A DNA stretch of 64,000 nucleotides, from the NCBI GenBank assembly GCA_963665085.2, contig CAXXXS010000001.1:3472001-3536000 (forward strand), read 5' to 3'. The notes beneath the pieces are model-generated. The model did not search any database. It was not told the origin of the DNA and was given only the letters and a program-made list of their open reading frames with translations. Positions within the stretch are counted from its first letter, which is position 1. Every line of letters begins with the position of its first letter. The position numbers and the translations under genes are program-made. Positions 51,216 through 60,483 of this stretch are shown piece after piece. The DNA is from G963665085 sp963665085. GTDB taxonomy: Bacteria; Bacteroidota; Bacteroidia; Bacteroidales; JAAAOM01.

Positions 51216-51989
51216 ATGGCAATACAAAAGATTATTTCATGGAATGTAAATGGCATCAGGGCCTCTGTAAAAAAAGGGTTTTATGAAAAAATAGAGGAAA
51301 TAAAACCCGATATTCTTTGCATACAGGAAACAAAAGCACAAGACGATATCGTTATTAAGATTGCTGAAGAAATGAAAGATTATTCACTTTTTGTTAATTC
51401 GGCAGAGAAAAAGGGCTATTCTGGTACAGCTGTTTTTACAAAAATAAAACCTGTATCTTTTACCTTAGACATAGGAGTAGAAGAACACGACAATGAGGGA
51501 AGGGTTATTAGTGTTGAATACGAAGATTTTTTTCTGGTAAATGTATATGTCCCTAATTCAGGGCAGGAACTCAAACGATTGGATTATCGAAAAACGTGGG
51601 ATGAAGCTTTGTTAAATCATTTAAAATCGCTTGATAAGAAAAAACCTGTAATATTCACAGGCGATTTAAATGTAGCACATGAGCCTATTGACCTTGCCCG
51701 GCCAGACTCAAACTATAACAAAACAGCGGGTTATACACAGGTGGAAATAGATGGGTTTAAAAATCTATTGTCTGCCGGGTTAGTTGATTCTTTTCGTTTT
51801 TTTTACCCCGATAAAGTTCAATACTCATTCTGGAACCAGCGATTTCAATCAAGGGAAAGAAATGTTGGCTGGCGTATCGATTATTTTATGGTTAGTGAGA
51901 GGTTAATGGAAAAAGTAAAAGATTCATTTATTATGGATCAGGTGATGGGCTCTGATCATTGTCCGATAGGAATTGAAGTTGAAGTGTAA
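51216..51989 (+). CDS. xth: exodeoxyribonuclease III (Xth/ExoA type)
   Basis: The ATG at 51216 starts MAIQKIISWNVNGIRA; a TTG seven codons earlier is rejected. 257 aa, the usual length. AP endonuclease motifs: ISWNVNGIRA, DILCIQETKAQ (metal-binding Glu), VYVPNSGQEL, FTGDLNVAHEPIDL (D-x-N), and the final GSDHCPIGIEV. It cleaves abasic sites during base excision repair. A TATTTTGC-like -7 element at 51191-51198 probably drives it alone. Confidence 0.92.
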   Translation: MAIQKIISWNVNGIRASVKKGFYEKIEEIKPDILCIQETKAQDDIVIKIAEEMKDYSLFVNSAEKKGYSGTAVFTKIKPVSFTLDIGVEEHDNEGRVISVEYEDFFLVNVYVPNSGQELKRLDYRKTWDEALLNHLKSLDKKKPVIFTGDLNVAHEPIDLARPDSNYNKTAGYTQVEIDGFKNLLSAGLVDSFRFFYPDKVQYSFWNQRFQSRERNVGWRIDYFMVSERLMEKVKDSFIMDQVMGSDHCPIGIEVEV

Positions 51990-52018
51990 CAGGTTTTATA
52001 GATTCTATTCCTATCTAA

Positions 52019-52237
52019 AGCGATAATAGTTTTTTTGTATTCTGCATTGCATGTTCTTCAATCTTAGGTGTAAACATCGCAGCATTCGGTGCAAATCTTA
52101 TTAGTATCATGAATAATAATGACACTTCACCGATTACGAAATTTGGTGATGGGCGAGATTGGTTTTTAGAAAATAATTATGGAATGTTTATTTTTATTCC
52201 AGTAAGAATCCTGCTGTTTTATGGATGGGATTTTTAA
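52019..52237 (+). pseudogene. remnant of a GH29-like (alpha-L-fucosidase-type) secreted protein
   Basis: A 72-codon frame has a signal-like start (about FFVFCIACSSILGVNIAAFG), then ITKFGDGRDWFLENNYGMFI, close to the N-terminal motif of GH29 fucosidases (FGDGRDWFFEKRFGMFIHWG). It ends at a stop at 52235 and has no upstream start codon in frame. Everything downstream of the catalytic barrel entry is missing. This is a deletion remnant in the 314-bp gap between xth and the M4 peptidase. Confidence 0.5.
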
Positions 52238-52303
52238 AATTTAATCCCTAATTTAGGCAATAATATCTCTAATAAAACTGTTAGTCAACCAAAAAGAATA
52301 ACT

Positions 52304-53407
52304 ATGTGCATACTTTGTAACAACTCAATTCAATTTGCCTTACCACCACATATGATAGAGCATATCCTTGAAAAAGGGAATAACCAACAAAAGGAAAAAG
52401 CAAAAAGCACCCTTAGTATTTCCGGGCAAATCCGGGGGCAAAGACAATCGTTGTCAGATGTTGCCAAGAAACCAAATACAGCGATTGGGGATAAACACCG
52501 ATTGGTTTATGATGCTCAAAATAGCAATTCGCTGCCTGGTAACCTTGTTAGGAGTGAAGGCGATGTGGCAACAGGAGATAAAGCTACAGACGAAGCTTAT
52601 GATGGTGCCGGGGCAACATATGATTTGTATTATGATATTTTTGAGAGAAATTCAATTGATGATAACGGGATGCAATTAATTTCAACAGTGCACTACCTCC
52701 AAGGGTACGATAATGCATTTTGGGATGGCGAGCAGATGGTTTACGGAGATGGAGATGAAGATCTCCCAGAAGAAAACCGATTGTTTAACCGTTTTACATC
52801 AGCAATTGATATAATTGGTCATGAACTTACACACGGCGTTACACAATTTGAGGTAAACCTTGTTTACAGGAATCAATCCGGCGCTCTTAATGAATCTTTT
52901 TCTGATGTGTTTGGTTCGTTGGTGAAACAAAGAGTACAATATCAGACAGCTGCTGAAGCAGACTGGATAATAGGAGAAGGTTTATTTACAGGTAATGTTA
53001 ACGGAGTTGGAATACGTTCCATGAAAAATCCCGGTACGGCATATGATGATCCTGTTATAGGGAAAGATCCTCAGCCCGGACACATGCAGGACTATGTTGA
53101 AACTACCAGTGATAACGGGGGTGTACACATTAATTCAGGTATACCTAACAAAGCTTTTTATTTAGTGGCGACAGAAATTGGTGGGTATGCCTGGGAAAAA
53201 GCAGGTAAAATTTGGTATGTTACACTAAAAGATAAATTAACAGCGACAACTGATTTTCAGGAAGCTGCTAATCTAACTGCTGAAACAGCAAAAGAATTGT
53301 ACGGAAATAAAAGTGTAGAATATAAAGCCGTTGTTAAAGGATGGGAAGGAGTTGGTATTATTGTCGATTCTGATAAGAAAAAAGGATGCAGAAGTTTCTT
53401 TGGATAA
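52304..53407 (+). CDS. M4 family metalloprotease, protealysin-like
   Basis: 367 aa with no signal peptide. A short propeptide (~1-50) has the protealysin PPHMIEHI motif. Zinc and catalytic residues are in HELTH (H173, E174, H177) and GALNESFSD (E197, third zinc ligand). DNGGVHINSGIPNKAF matches the conserved C-terminal active-site His segment. Protealysins are cytoplasmic or leaderless, and each often pairs with a small proteinaceous inhibitor; such a gene follows within 38 nt. Confidence 0.92.
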   Translation: MCILCNNSIQFALPPHMIEHILEKGNNQQKEKAKSTLSISGQIRGQRQSLSDVAKKPNTAIGDKHRLVYDAQNSNSLPGNLVRSEGDVATGDKATDEAYDGAGATYDLYYDIFERNSIDDNGMQLISTVHYLQGYDNAFWDGEQMVYGDGDEDLPEENRLFNRFTSAIDIIGHELTHGVTQFEVNLVYRNQSGALNESFSDVFGSLVKQRVQYQTAAEADWIIGEGLFTGNVNGVGIRSMKNPGTAYDDPVIGKDPQPGHMQDYVETTSDNGGVHINSGIPNKAFYLVATEIGGYAWEKAGKIWYVTLKDKLTATTDFQEAANLTAETAKELYGNKSVEYKAVVKGWEGVGIIVDSDKKKGCRSFFG

Positions 53408-53445
53408 TTTTTGCCTTATTTACAAACATCCAAATTTATTCGGAA

Positions 53446-53763
53446 ATGCAGGAAGAGTTAATAGTATATTTCGAACGATCCGGCGGTTTTACAGGAATCA
53501 TATTGTCTGTTGAACTATCATCAAATGAAATGTCTTCAGAAGAACAGGATTCTCTTCTTAATCTAATTAATACTGCTCATTTTTTTGAGTATAACAATGA
53601 TGATGGAATTAAGAGAAATGTCCCGGATCAATTTCAATATAAACTATCGATAGAAAAAGGGGAGAAGCATCAATCTCTTATCTTTTCAGACCAATTAATG
53701 CCTGAAGAATTTATACCCCTTGTAAGGTATTTAACTCAAAAATCTATTGAGGCAAATAGATAA
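53446..53763 (+). CDS. emfourin-like inhibitor of the M4 protease
   Basis: I use the ATG at 53446 (MQEELIVYFERSGGFTGI), which begins a typical emfourin sequence of 105 aa: short strand, SGGF, then a helix and a strand (LVRYLTQKSIEA). An earlier ATG at 53386 overlaps the protease by 22 bp and would add a hydrophobic segment; its use is not excluded. Emfourins bind and block protealysin-type enzymes in the cytoplasm, which gives a toxin-antidote-like pair. Confidence 0.75.
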   Translation: MQEELIVYFERSGGFTGIILSVELSSNEMSSEEQDSLLNLINTAHFFEYNNDDGIKRNVPDQFQYKLSIEKGEKHQSLIFSDQLMPEEFIPLVRYLTQKSIEANR

Positions 53764-53766
53764 TAA

Positions 53767-54075
53767 ATGCAGATAGCGAAAGTGTCCCTGTTGCTACAAT
53801 TAGGGGTGATGTGGAATACGGGAAATGCAGAACTTGTGAATAGAATATTACTTCCCTGTGAAAATAGTATTCCCGAATCATCAAGGTATTCCCTGTTGCA
53901 TAGAGGAAAAGGAGAAATGATCGATCATTTGCTTGTTTCAAGAACGATGTTGAGATTTTACCAGGGCACCGAAATTCATAATGAGATATTGCACGATGAA
54001 TCAATGGCTTTTGCTGATGATAAGAAATATCCTGAGCCTGACCATGCTCCTGTCGTTGCTGAGTTTTCTCTGTAG
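53767..54075 (+). pseudogene. C-terminal fragment of an EEP-family phosphatase/nuclease
   Basis: 102 codons. Recognisable pieces are SSRYSLLHRGKGEMIDHLLVS and the family's terminal YPEPDHAPVVAEF, where D-H is the last catalytic pair. The N-terminal two-thirds with the E and D-x-N motifs is missing. Upstream comes directly the emfourin stop codon, so no complete gene can exist here. It may derive from a cousin of the EEP gene at 36269. Confidence 0.65.
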
Positions 54076-54444
54076 CACTGTTTTTTAGTGTTTTATTGTC
54101 CGTTGTCTTATTGTGCGTTAGGACAGCCATACTCTTTGATAAGTTTTGGTGCGTTGGCTATTTTGAGCGACGTGGCAATGTGTATGGTAGAAGGGATTGC
54201 ACACGGTCTTTCTTAGCATTAAACACAACGACTTATATGAAACGATTTAGTTAACTGTATTTTAAGTCATTCAAAACCCTGTCTAAGGATAATTTCCGGA
54301 TATGATTTTTAGGATTGTTTTAACACGTTAAACTCTTGTTTTACAGAATAAATCATAGGATTAGAGATTTGTAATCCTATGATAAAGCTCGAAGATCACC
54401 TGGGACGAAGATTCGAAAAACTTAGAATTAGTTTATTAAATACC

Positions 54445-54575
54445 CAATGTCGTTTAGTTAACGATTCTGCAATTGACGCTGTCAGGTTTAAAAACGCTGA
54501 CAGGTCGATATGTGATTTAAACCTGTCAACGTGCGTAGCTCCTGACAGCGTTGGTACCTTAACTAAACGACATTG
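54445..54575. repeat. structured 131-bp palindromic element
   Basis: The outer arms CAATGTCGTTTAGTTAA (54445-54461) and TTAACTAAACGACATTG (54559-54575) are perfect 17-bp inverted repeats. Inside, ACGCTGTCAGG (54476-54486) pairs with CCTGACAGCGT (54541-54551), and GCTGACAGGT (from about 54496) with ACCTGTCAACG (about 54521-54531). It lies between convergent genes and looks like a small non-autonomous mobile element or a double terminator. The rest of 54076-54584 has no gene. Confidence 0.6.
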
Positions 54576-54584
54576 AGATATAAT

Positions 54585-55184
54585 CTATAATTTAGATTTA
54601 TATTTTAGTTTTTGATAATCATCTTGGTTATCCATATCAAGTAATAGGTTTCCACATTCAATACTTATTACTTTGTTGGGGTGCTTTTTAATTATCTTTT
54701 TTGCTCCTTGATCGCCAGTTAATGTTTTCAATTCACTATAATAAGTTTTATCAAATAAAACGGGTACACCTATCCATCCTGATGAGGATTCGGAAACAAT
54801 AATCTGTTTTGTGTTGACCTTGAAAGAGCTAATTAATTTTTCTAAATGTTCTTTTGTAACCAAAGGTTGATCTAGTAATGAAATTAAAACACCTTCTGAT
54901 TCAGGATATTTTCTTTCTAACATTTCTATACCATGAGCGATGGAAGTTCCCATGCCAGATTCCCAATTTTTATTTACAAAAAATGTTATTGGAAGTTTTT
55001 CAATTACAGGAATGATTTTGTCTGAATGTCCTCCCAGTACAACAGTAACATCATACCCGGTTTGTAACCGGACATCAATCTGGTGTTCAATAAGTGTTTT
55101 ATCCATCCAGGGGAGTAGTTGTTTGGGAGAACCCATTCGATGAGAATTCCCGGCAGCAAGGAGAAGATGTATTATATCAGGCAT
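54585..55184 (-). CDS. mocA: molybdenum cofactor cytidylyltransferase (MocA-like)
   Basis: The ATG at 55184 is used; the TTG at 55196 would lie inside xdhC. 199 aa. Nucleotidyltransferase signature LLAAGNSHRMGSPKQLLPW, GHSDKI, and SLLDQPLVTKEHL for metal and nucleotide binding. The enzyme joins CMP to molybdopterin to give MCD, the cofactor of xanthine dehydrogenase-family enzymes. Its start overlaps the xdhC stop by 8 nt, so the two are coupled. It is the last gene of the operon. Confidence 0.85.
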   Translation of the reverse strand: MPDIIHLLLAAGNSHRMGSPKQLLPWMDKTLIEHQIDVRLQTGYDVTVVLGGHSDKIIPVIEKLPITFFVNKNWESGMGTSIAHGIEMLERKYPESEGVLISLLDQPLVTKEHLEKLISSFKVNTKQIIVSESSSGWIGVPVLFDKTYYSELKTLTGDQGAKKIIKKHPNKVISIECGNLLLDMDNQDDYQKLKYKSKL

Positions 55185-56193
55185 GTATACTTCCAACTTT
55201 ATCCTTTAAAGACATGGGGTGCTGATTTCTAACAACACTTAAAATCTCAGCCAAAATAGAAACAGCAATTTCAGAAGAAGTTTCTGCACCAATACTAATT
55301 CCTGCAGGCCCGTGTATCTGTTCTAAAAAATCAAGTGAAATTCCAGGAGCGTATTCCATCAGCATAGAGAGTACTCTTTCTCTTCTGTTCATCGAACCAA
55401 TGATGCCTAAGTAAGCAGGTTTTATATTTTTTAACGCGAGTAAATATTGAACATCTTTGTTAAAGCTGTGAGTCATTAATACAACAGCAGTTTGTTCATC
55501 GAGAGGAGAAGTGTCAATGTCATTAAATGTGGGACTAATGAGTGAGTTTGCTCCGGGGAAAAAATCGCAAGATTTAGATTCTTCTGCAGAAGCAACAATA
55601 GTTACTTTCCAACCCAATAATTTTGCTGCTTGTGATAATTGTACTGCATCGTGTTCAGCACCAAAAATATAAAGTTGGAATAAAGGTTTGAATGTTTGTG
55701 TGAAACGTTTGTGATTAGAAATCTCTTCTGCTGAAAAAGATGGATTTAATGAATATGCTTTATCCTCCAATGTGATAATTGTTCCACTTTTCGGATGTTC
55801 TCCTACTCGAGAGAAAAAGTAGACTTCCATATCAAAATTTTGACGTGATTTTAATATCAATTCAAAATCATTTAGTAACTCGTCTGATAGAAATACAGGT
55901 TCAATAAGTATATGAAGAATACCTTCGCACCCTATTCGTAAACGACCATCGTAGGTCATTATTTTGGCGTTTCCATTTTTAAATACACTCTCTGCCTGAC
56001 GTTCTATTTCTTTTTCAATGCATCCACCACTAACTGCGCCAACATACTCACCATCTTCATTAATAATCATACGGACACCGGGCCTCCGGTACGAAGAACC
56101 GTTTAACTCTACTACAGTAACTAAAACAGCTTTTTTTTCTTGTTCTTGCCAGCTTTCTAAAGTTTTAAAAAGTAGTTTTATTTCATGAGTCAT
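55177..56193 (-). CDS. xdhC: XdhC/CoxI-family molybdoenzyme maturation factor
   Basis: 338 aa. N-terminal XdhC/CoxI domain: GSSYRRPGVRMIINEDGEYVGAVSGGCIE, the hallmark of the family. The C-terminal Rossmann domain (~180-330) has LYIFGAEHDAVQLSQAAKLLGWKVTIV and YLGIIGSMNRRERVLS, then IHGPAGISIGAETSSEIAVSILAEIL, typical of XdhC_C. It protects and sulfurates the molybdenum cofactor before insertion into the catalytic subunit encoded just upstream. Confidence 0.9.
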   Translation of the reverse strand: MTHEIKLLFKTLESWQEQEKKAVLVTVVELNGSSYRRPGVRMIINEDGEYVGAVSGGCIEKEIERQAESVFKNGNAKIMTYDGRLRIGCEGILHILIEPVFLSDELLNDFELILKSRQNFDMEVYFFSRVGEHPKSGTIITLEDKAYSLNPSFSAEEISNHKRFTQTFKPLFQLYIFGAEHDAVQLSQAAKLLGWKVTIVASAEESKSCDFFPGANSLISPTFNDIDTSPLDEQTAVVLMTHSFNKDVQYLLALKNIKPAYLGIIGSMNRRERVLSMLMEYAPGISLDFLEQIHGPAGISIGAETSSEIAVSILAEILSVVRNQHPMSLKDKVGSIHA

Positions 56194-56235
56194 TTCGAAA
56201 AAAATTAAGTTGCGTAATAGTGATTTAATGCCTTT

Positions 56236-58482
56236 TTATCCATCAAAATTATTTTTAATAAAAGGTTGATGATAATATCGTTTCCCGGTAGCTTTATAAA
56301 GTGCATTTGCCAAAGCCGCAAAAGTTGGTGGATAAGGAGGTTCTCCCAATCCTGTTGGTGAAATACCATTATCAACAAAGTGAACTTCTATGTTTTTAGG
56401 AGTCTCAGAATGACGAATTAGGCGATATGAATTAAAATTATCTTTATCAACTTCTCCATTTTTAATGGTCATTTCTCCATACATAGCATGACCAATGGCA
56501 TCAACAATATTTCCTTCAACCATATTGACAGCGGCAGAAGGATTAACAACAATTCCAATGTCAATTGCAGTGCAAACATTTTCTACCCTTGGATTTCCAT
56601 TTTGTATTTCCACATCGATAACATGAGCTGCATATCCACTATGGCAAAAATAAGCTGCTACACCACGATTTTTAAAAGTAGATTCTTTTCCCCATCCTGA
56701 TTTCTCGCGTACTTTTTCAAGAACTCCTGAATAACGAGAAGGATCATAATCAAGCCTCTCGCCAACAGGACTTTCTTTAGCTCTTTTTAATAATTCAAGG
56801 CGGAATTCGATAGGATCTTTTTCTGCCAATTCTGCTACCTCATCTAAAAATGATTGTTCTGCTGCAGCTTGGAAGTTTGAGCTTGGTGCACGAAACCAAC
56901 CTACAGTTATATTTGAACTCACAGTCCAACTTTCTGCCAGGAAGTTATCTACTGCTCCAGCAGGAAAAGTGTTAGGATTTAAAGAACTCTCAGGAATACC
57001 TCCTGATTTAACATGAAAAGCTATAAGGTTATTGTTTTCATCAAGAGCGGCCTTGTAAGTAGATAGATAAGTAGGTCTGAAGACTCCAAAACGGATAGTG
57101 TCTTCTCTTGTGTAAACAAGTTTAACCGGGGCATTTATTTTTTGAGAGATAATAGCAGCTTCAATAGCACCATGCGAAAAGAAATGACGACCAAATCCCC
57201 CTCCCATTCGTGTTAATTCAAGAGTTATGTTTTCTGCTGGCATGTCAAGCCTTGCAGATATTGTATTGCGTATAGAATCAGGAGCCTGCAAAGGACCTGC
57301 AATTTCAGCAGTTTCATTATTTACATTTGCAAAGAAGGTTATGGGTTCCATTGTAGAATGAGATAAGAATGGAGCAGTATAAGTTCGTTCAATTACTTTT
57401 GAAGCTTTTTTTAATGCTTCTTCTGGATTACCATCCTTACGCACTACTCTGCCTGGTTTCTCTGCAACTTCTTTCATTTTCTTTTTGTGGTCAGAGGTGC
57501 TTTCTAATCCAGAAGGGACAATAATTTTTTGATCGCCACCCCAACCAGCCATTGTATATTCATATTCAGAAAATGGTTCCCATTCAATATTCAGACTTTT
57601 TCGTGCATTAATTATTTCCCAGGTAGAATTACCAACTATAGCTACTAATTCAGGAAAAGCATTGGTGTCAAAGACCGTTCTTTTAAAGTCGTCGTTGTAT
57701 GTTTTAAAAGAAAATACATCTTTAATTCCAGGCATGGATAAAATACCTGTAGCGTCAAATGATTTCAGCTTCATGCCAAAAGCCGGAGGAGGAACAATCA
57801 TAGCAAACAGCATTCCTTCTTTTATTGTATCAGAACTAAAAGCTGGTTTGCCAGTGACAATTTTTAATCCATCTACGTTTTTACGGGATGTACCTATTAT
57901 GTTAAAATCTTTAGTGTCTTTTAACTCTACTTCTTCGGGTACTGGTATTTCAGCAGCAGCTGATGCCATGGTTCCATATTCTGCTTTATTTCCACTTGCA
58001 TTATGGTATAAGAAACTAGATTCTGTTGTTATTTCTTCTACAGGTACATTCCATGTTTTTGCAGCTGCTTCTTTTAACATTTGTCTCGCTGTAGCACCAA
58101 CCATTCTCAAAGTAGGCCAGGCTGTCGGAATAGCCCTGCTTCCTCCTGTAAATTGCCTTCCATATAATTGAGGGTTGAAAGGTGCTTGTTCAACAATAAC
58201 TTTCGACCAATCAACATCTAATTCTTCAGCAACGAGCATCGGTAATGATGTTTTTACACCTTGTCCAAATTCTGGATTTGGTGCCATTATTGTAACAACA
58301 CCATTCTCTCCAATTTTCAAAAATGAGTTTATTTCAAACCACTCCTCGGGCATTGTGAGTTCATTTTTGTTTTCGGAAACACAGGATGCCAGCCAGCTAA
58401 ATCCAAGCATCATACCTCCACCTGCTAAAATTGAGCTCTTAAAAAATGAACGCCTGTTATATGAAGTTTTTACTATTGCCAT
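56236..58482 (-). CDS. xanthine dehydrogenase-family molybdopterin subunit, IorB-like
   Basis: 748 aa. A twin-arginine signal (NRRSFFKSS, then a hydrophobic stretch to LASC) indicates export of the folded enzyme; the final C could even be a lipobox. The catalytic domains show ALD-XDH motifs: LRMVGATARQML, GGGFGRHFFSHGAIEAAI, GWFRAPSSNFQAAAEQSFLDEVA, and AIDIGIVVNPSAAVNMVEGNI. Order and length fit the isoquinoline 1-oxidoreductase beta-subunit (IorB) group that oxidises aldehydes or N-heterocycles. The cognate 2Fe-2S subunit lies 55 nt upstream. The substrate is unknown. Confidence 0.9.
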   Translation of the reverse strand: MAIVKTSYNRRSFFKSSILAGGGMMLGFSWLASCVSENKNELTMPEEWFEINSFLKIGENGVVTIMAPNPEFGQGVKTSLPMLVAEELDVDWSKVIVEQAPFNPQLYGRQFTGGSRAIPTAWPTLRMVGATARQMLKEAAAKTWNVPVEEITTESSFLYHNASGNKAEYGTMASAAAEIPVPEEVELKDTKDFNIIGTSRKNVDGLKIVTGKPAFSSDTIKEGMLFAMIVPPPAFGMKLKSFDATGILSMPGIKDVFSFKTYNDDFKRTVFDTNAFPELVAIVGNSTWEIINARKSLNIEWEPFSEYEYTMAGWGGDQKIIVPSGLESTSDHKKKMKEVAEKPGRVVRKDGNPEEALKKASKVIERTYTAPFLSHSTMEPITFFANVNNETAEIAGPLQAPDSIRNTISARLDMPAENITLELTRMGGGFGRHFFSHGAIEAAIISQKINAPVKLVYTREDTIRFGVFRPTYLSTYKAALDENNNLIAFHVKSGGIPESSLNPNTFPAGAVDNFLAESWTVSSNITVGWFRAPSSNFQAAAEQSFLDEVAELAEKDPIEFRLELLKRAKESPVGERLDYDPSRYSGVLEKVREKSGWGKESTFKNRGVAAYFCHSGYAAHVIDVEIQNGNPRVENVCTAIDIGIVVNPSAAVNMVEGNIVDAIGHAMYGEMTIKNGEVDKDNFNSYRLIRHSETPKNIEVHFVDNGISPTGLGEPPYPPTFAALANALYKATGKRYYHQPFIKNNFDG

Positions 58483-58537
58483 CTTGAGTTTTATTATTTT
58501 ACGATATATAGGGTAAATTAATTTAGGAGAAAATTAC

Positions 58538-58993
58538 CTATGAATTAGAAGCCGTTTTAATTGCTTTTTTAATTCGTGTGTAGGTGCCACATCTGCAAAT
58601 GTTACCATTCATTGATGCTTCTATTTCCTCATCTGTTGGGTGAGGATTGGCTTTTAATAAAGCGGCAGCATTCATAATTTGACCAGATTGGCAATAGCCA
58701 CATTGAGAAACATCATGCTCCAGCCATGCTTTTTGCAAAGGATGATCACCATTTTTGGAGAGACCTTCAATTGTTGTAATGCTCTGATTTCCAACTGCTG
58801 ATACAGGCAATTGGCAAGAACGCACTGCAATATCCCCCAAAAGAATTGTGCAAGAACCACACTGGGCAATTCCACAGCCATATTTTGTCCCTGTCAGGTT
58901 AAGATGATCCCTTAAAACCCATAAAACAGGAGTAGTAGGATCTACTTCTACCTGATAATCTTTTTTGTTGATTTTTAAATTGAAGACTGCCAT
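58538..58993 (-). CDS. (2Fe-2S) ferredoxin subunit of the molybdenum hydroxylase, IorA-like
   Basis: 151 aa. Plant-type cluster motif C40-GIAQ-C45-GS-C48 with C60, then the second all-helical cluster with C98-GY-C101 and C133-R-C135. No Tat signal is present, so it should be carried out as a hitchhiker with the IorB-like partner. It is the first gene of the four-gene operon (2Fe-2S, MPT subunit, XdhC, MocA), which holds the enzyme and its two dedicated maturation factors. Confidence 0.93.
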   Translation of the reverse strand: MAVFNLKINKKDYQVEVDPTTPVLWVLRDHLNLTGTKYGCGIAQCGSCTILLGDIAVRSCQLPVSAVGNQSITTIEGLSKNGDHPLQKAWLEHDVSQCGYCQSGQIMNAAALLKANPHPTDEEIEASMNGNICRCGTYTRIKKAIKTASNS

Positions 58994-59332
58994 AAGGTTT
59001 TGGAATGAATTATTATTAAATATGCTTTACATAAATACTATTCAGTATTAATTTATGTGTAGTATTTGTATGAAAATCAAAAAGATGTCACCAACATTAA
59101 CAGAATGTTGGTTTATTTTGTTCATTCCTTACTTGCCTTATTGTGGAATATTATTTAATTTTTGATCTAATCTTATGTTGTTAATCAAAAGAATAAAAAC
59201 AATTTTCCTTCTTTTTTTATCATAAGGTAGGTTCCTTGACTTGGAAACAGATAATTTGCAAGGTAAAATCCATTGAAAACCTTGGGGCAGGGGCTCCAAG
59301 ATAATTCATTTAAATTTAATATGCAGGATTGT
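58994..59332. other. intergenic region upstream of the molybdoenzyme operon
   Basis: AT-rich and gene-less. The one structured feature is the palindrome at 59034-59049. I see no consensus TAnnTTTG at a suitable place. Confidence 0.3.
59034..59049. promoter_or_regulatory. palindromic candidate operator
   Basis: AATACT-ATTC-AGTATT, a perfect 6-4-6 dyad, about 40 nt upstream of the first gene of the molybdoenzyme operon. A regulator-binding role is inferred from position. Confidence 0.35.
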
Positions 59333-60223
59333 TTATCTTAAAATATCTAACGGATCTGTAGGTCTTCCTAATTTGCTTTCCCAATATTGAGCAGAAGCAT
59401 TATTGATTGATACAACTGGCATTGTTGCTTCGTTGATAATGTGTTGGGCAAATGAACCTAAGTAATTATCAAATTTATTAGCTTCTTTATGGGTCATTAT
59501 GAGAACAGAATCAACTTCATTTTGCTCACAGTATTTAATTATTTCTTTATAAGCCCTGTTTTCTTCTTTAACGAGTAGCTTAACAGTATATTCGATACTA
59601 CTCTCATCGTAGGTTTTTTTGTATTTCTCAATTTTTTCGTGAATCCTGCTCGATGAAAGACCGTTATTCCCAATCAATACAGAGATTAGATGGATTTTTG
59701 AGCGATGAGTCAACGCAATTGCCACAGAATTGTATAACTGCATCCTGCTTGATTGATTCAAATCCAGTGGGACAACCAGATTTTTGAAAAGCGATTCTTC
59801 TTCGTTTGTAATTGTAATAACAGGTTGTTCCGCCTGCATTATTACCTGGGAAACTGTAGAGCCCAGAAGCTTTACATTTTTTGATAATGGATAATTATCA
59901 GATAAGACAATATATCGGGCCGAAATTTCATTTGCATACTTTACAATTTCTGCATATCGTTTGCCAGAAACGACTTTAACTTCAGTATCTTCCCGAAATT
60001 TTTGTTCTGTTTTTAAATCATGTAATTTATCTAGTGCACTTTTTGCTAATTCATCCGAATTAAAAAAGCCTTCCCACCACGATTGAGACTCAATTACATG
60101 TAATAAATAGATCTTGCAATTTAATTCTGCCTGTAATTTTTTTGCGTAATTAATTGCCTTTAAGCCATATATTTTGAAATCTACTGGAATAAGAATGCCT
60201 GATTTTGATTGAATCTTTCTCAT
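59333..60223 (-). CDS. tandem universal stress protein (two UspA domains)
   Basis: 296 aa with two ~140-residue Usp domains. Domain 1 starts GILIPVDFKIYGLKAINYAKKL and ends in GSTVSQVIMQAEQPVITI. Domain 2 starts LVVPLDLNQSSRMQLYNSVAIAL and ends in SVLIMTHKEANKFDNYLGSFAQHIINEATMPVVSI. Domain 2 lacks a clean G-x2-G-x9-G ATP loop, and domain 1 has only part of it, so nucleotide binding is doubtful. It is monocistronic. Confidence 0.9.
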   Translation of the reverse strand: MRKIQSKSGILIPVDFKIYGLKAINYAKKLQAELNCKIYLLHVIESQSWWEGFFNSDELAKSALDKLHDLKTEQKFREDTEVKVVSGKRYAEIVKYANEISARYIVLSDNYPLSKNVKLLGSTVSQVIMQAEQPVITITNEEESLFKNLVVPLDLNQSSRMQLYNSVAIALTHRSKIHLISVLIGNNGLSSSRIHEKIEKYKKTYDESSIEYTVKLLVKEENRAYKEIIKYCEQNEVDSVLIMTHKEANKFDNYLGSFAQHIINEATMPVVSINNASAQYWESKLGRPTDPLDILR

Positions 60224-60483
60224 GTATATTTATTTAATGTATTTCAAGTTTAAAAAATTACTAAAATTTTATAAAATTTTCAATTGTTTTACCATGATAT
60301 TATGTTTTTAAACATTAAAAATACAAGTTTTGTTAATTTTTTGTGAAGCGTAAATTCATTCAGGTGCAATAATTAAATATAAGAAACGTCGTATAGATTT
60401 ATATTTTAAAACCATTTTATTTCTGATTTGTATTAGAAGTGGTTATTTATTGTTTCATTTGCATAAGATTTTTAAATATTTAC

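Noticed and set aside
54379..54576. 65-codon frame within the structured repeat
   Set aside because: It mostly translates the inverted repeats and has no resemblance to a known protein.
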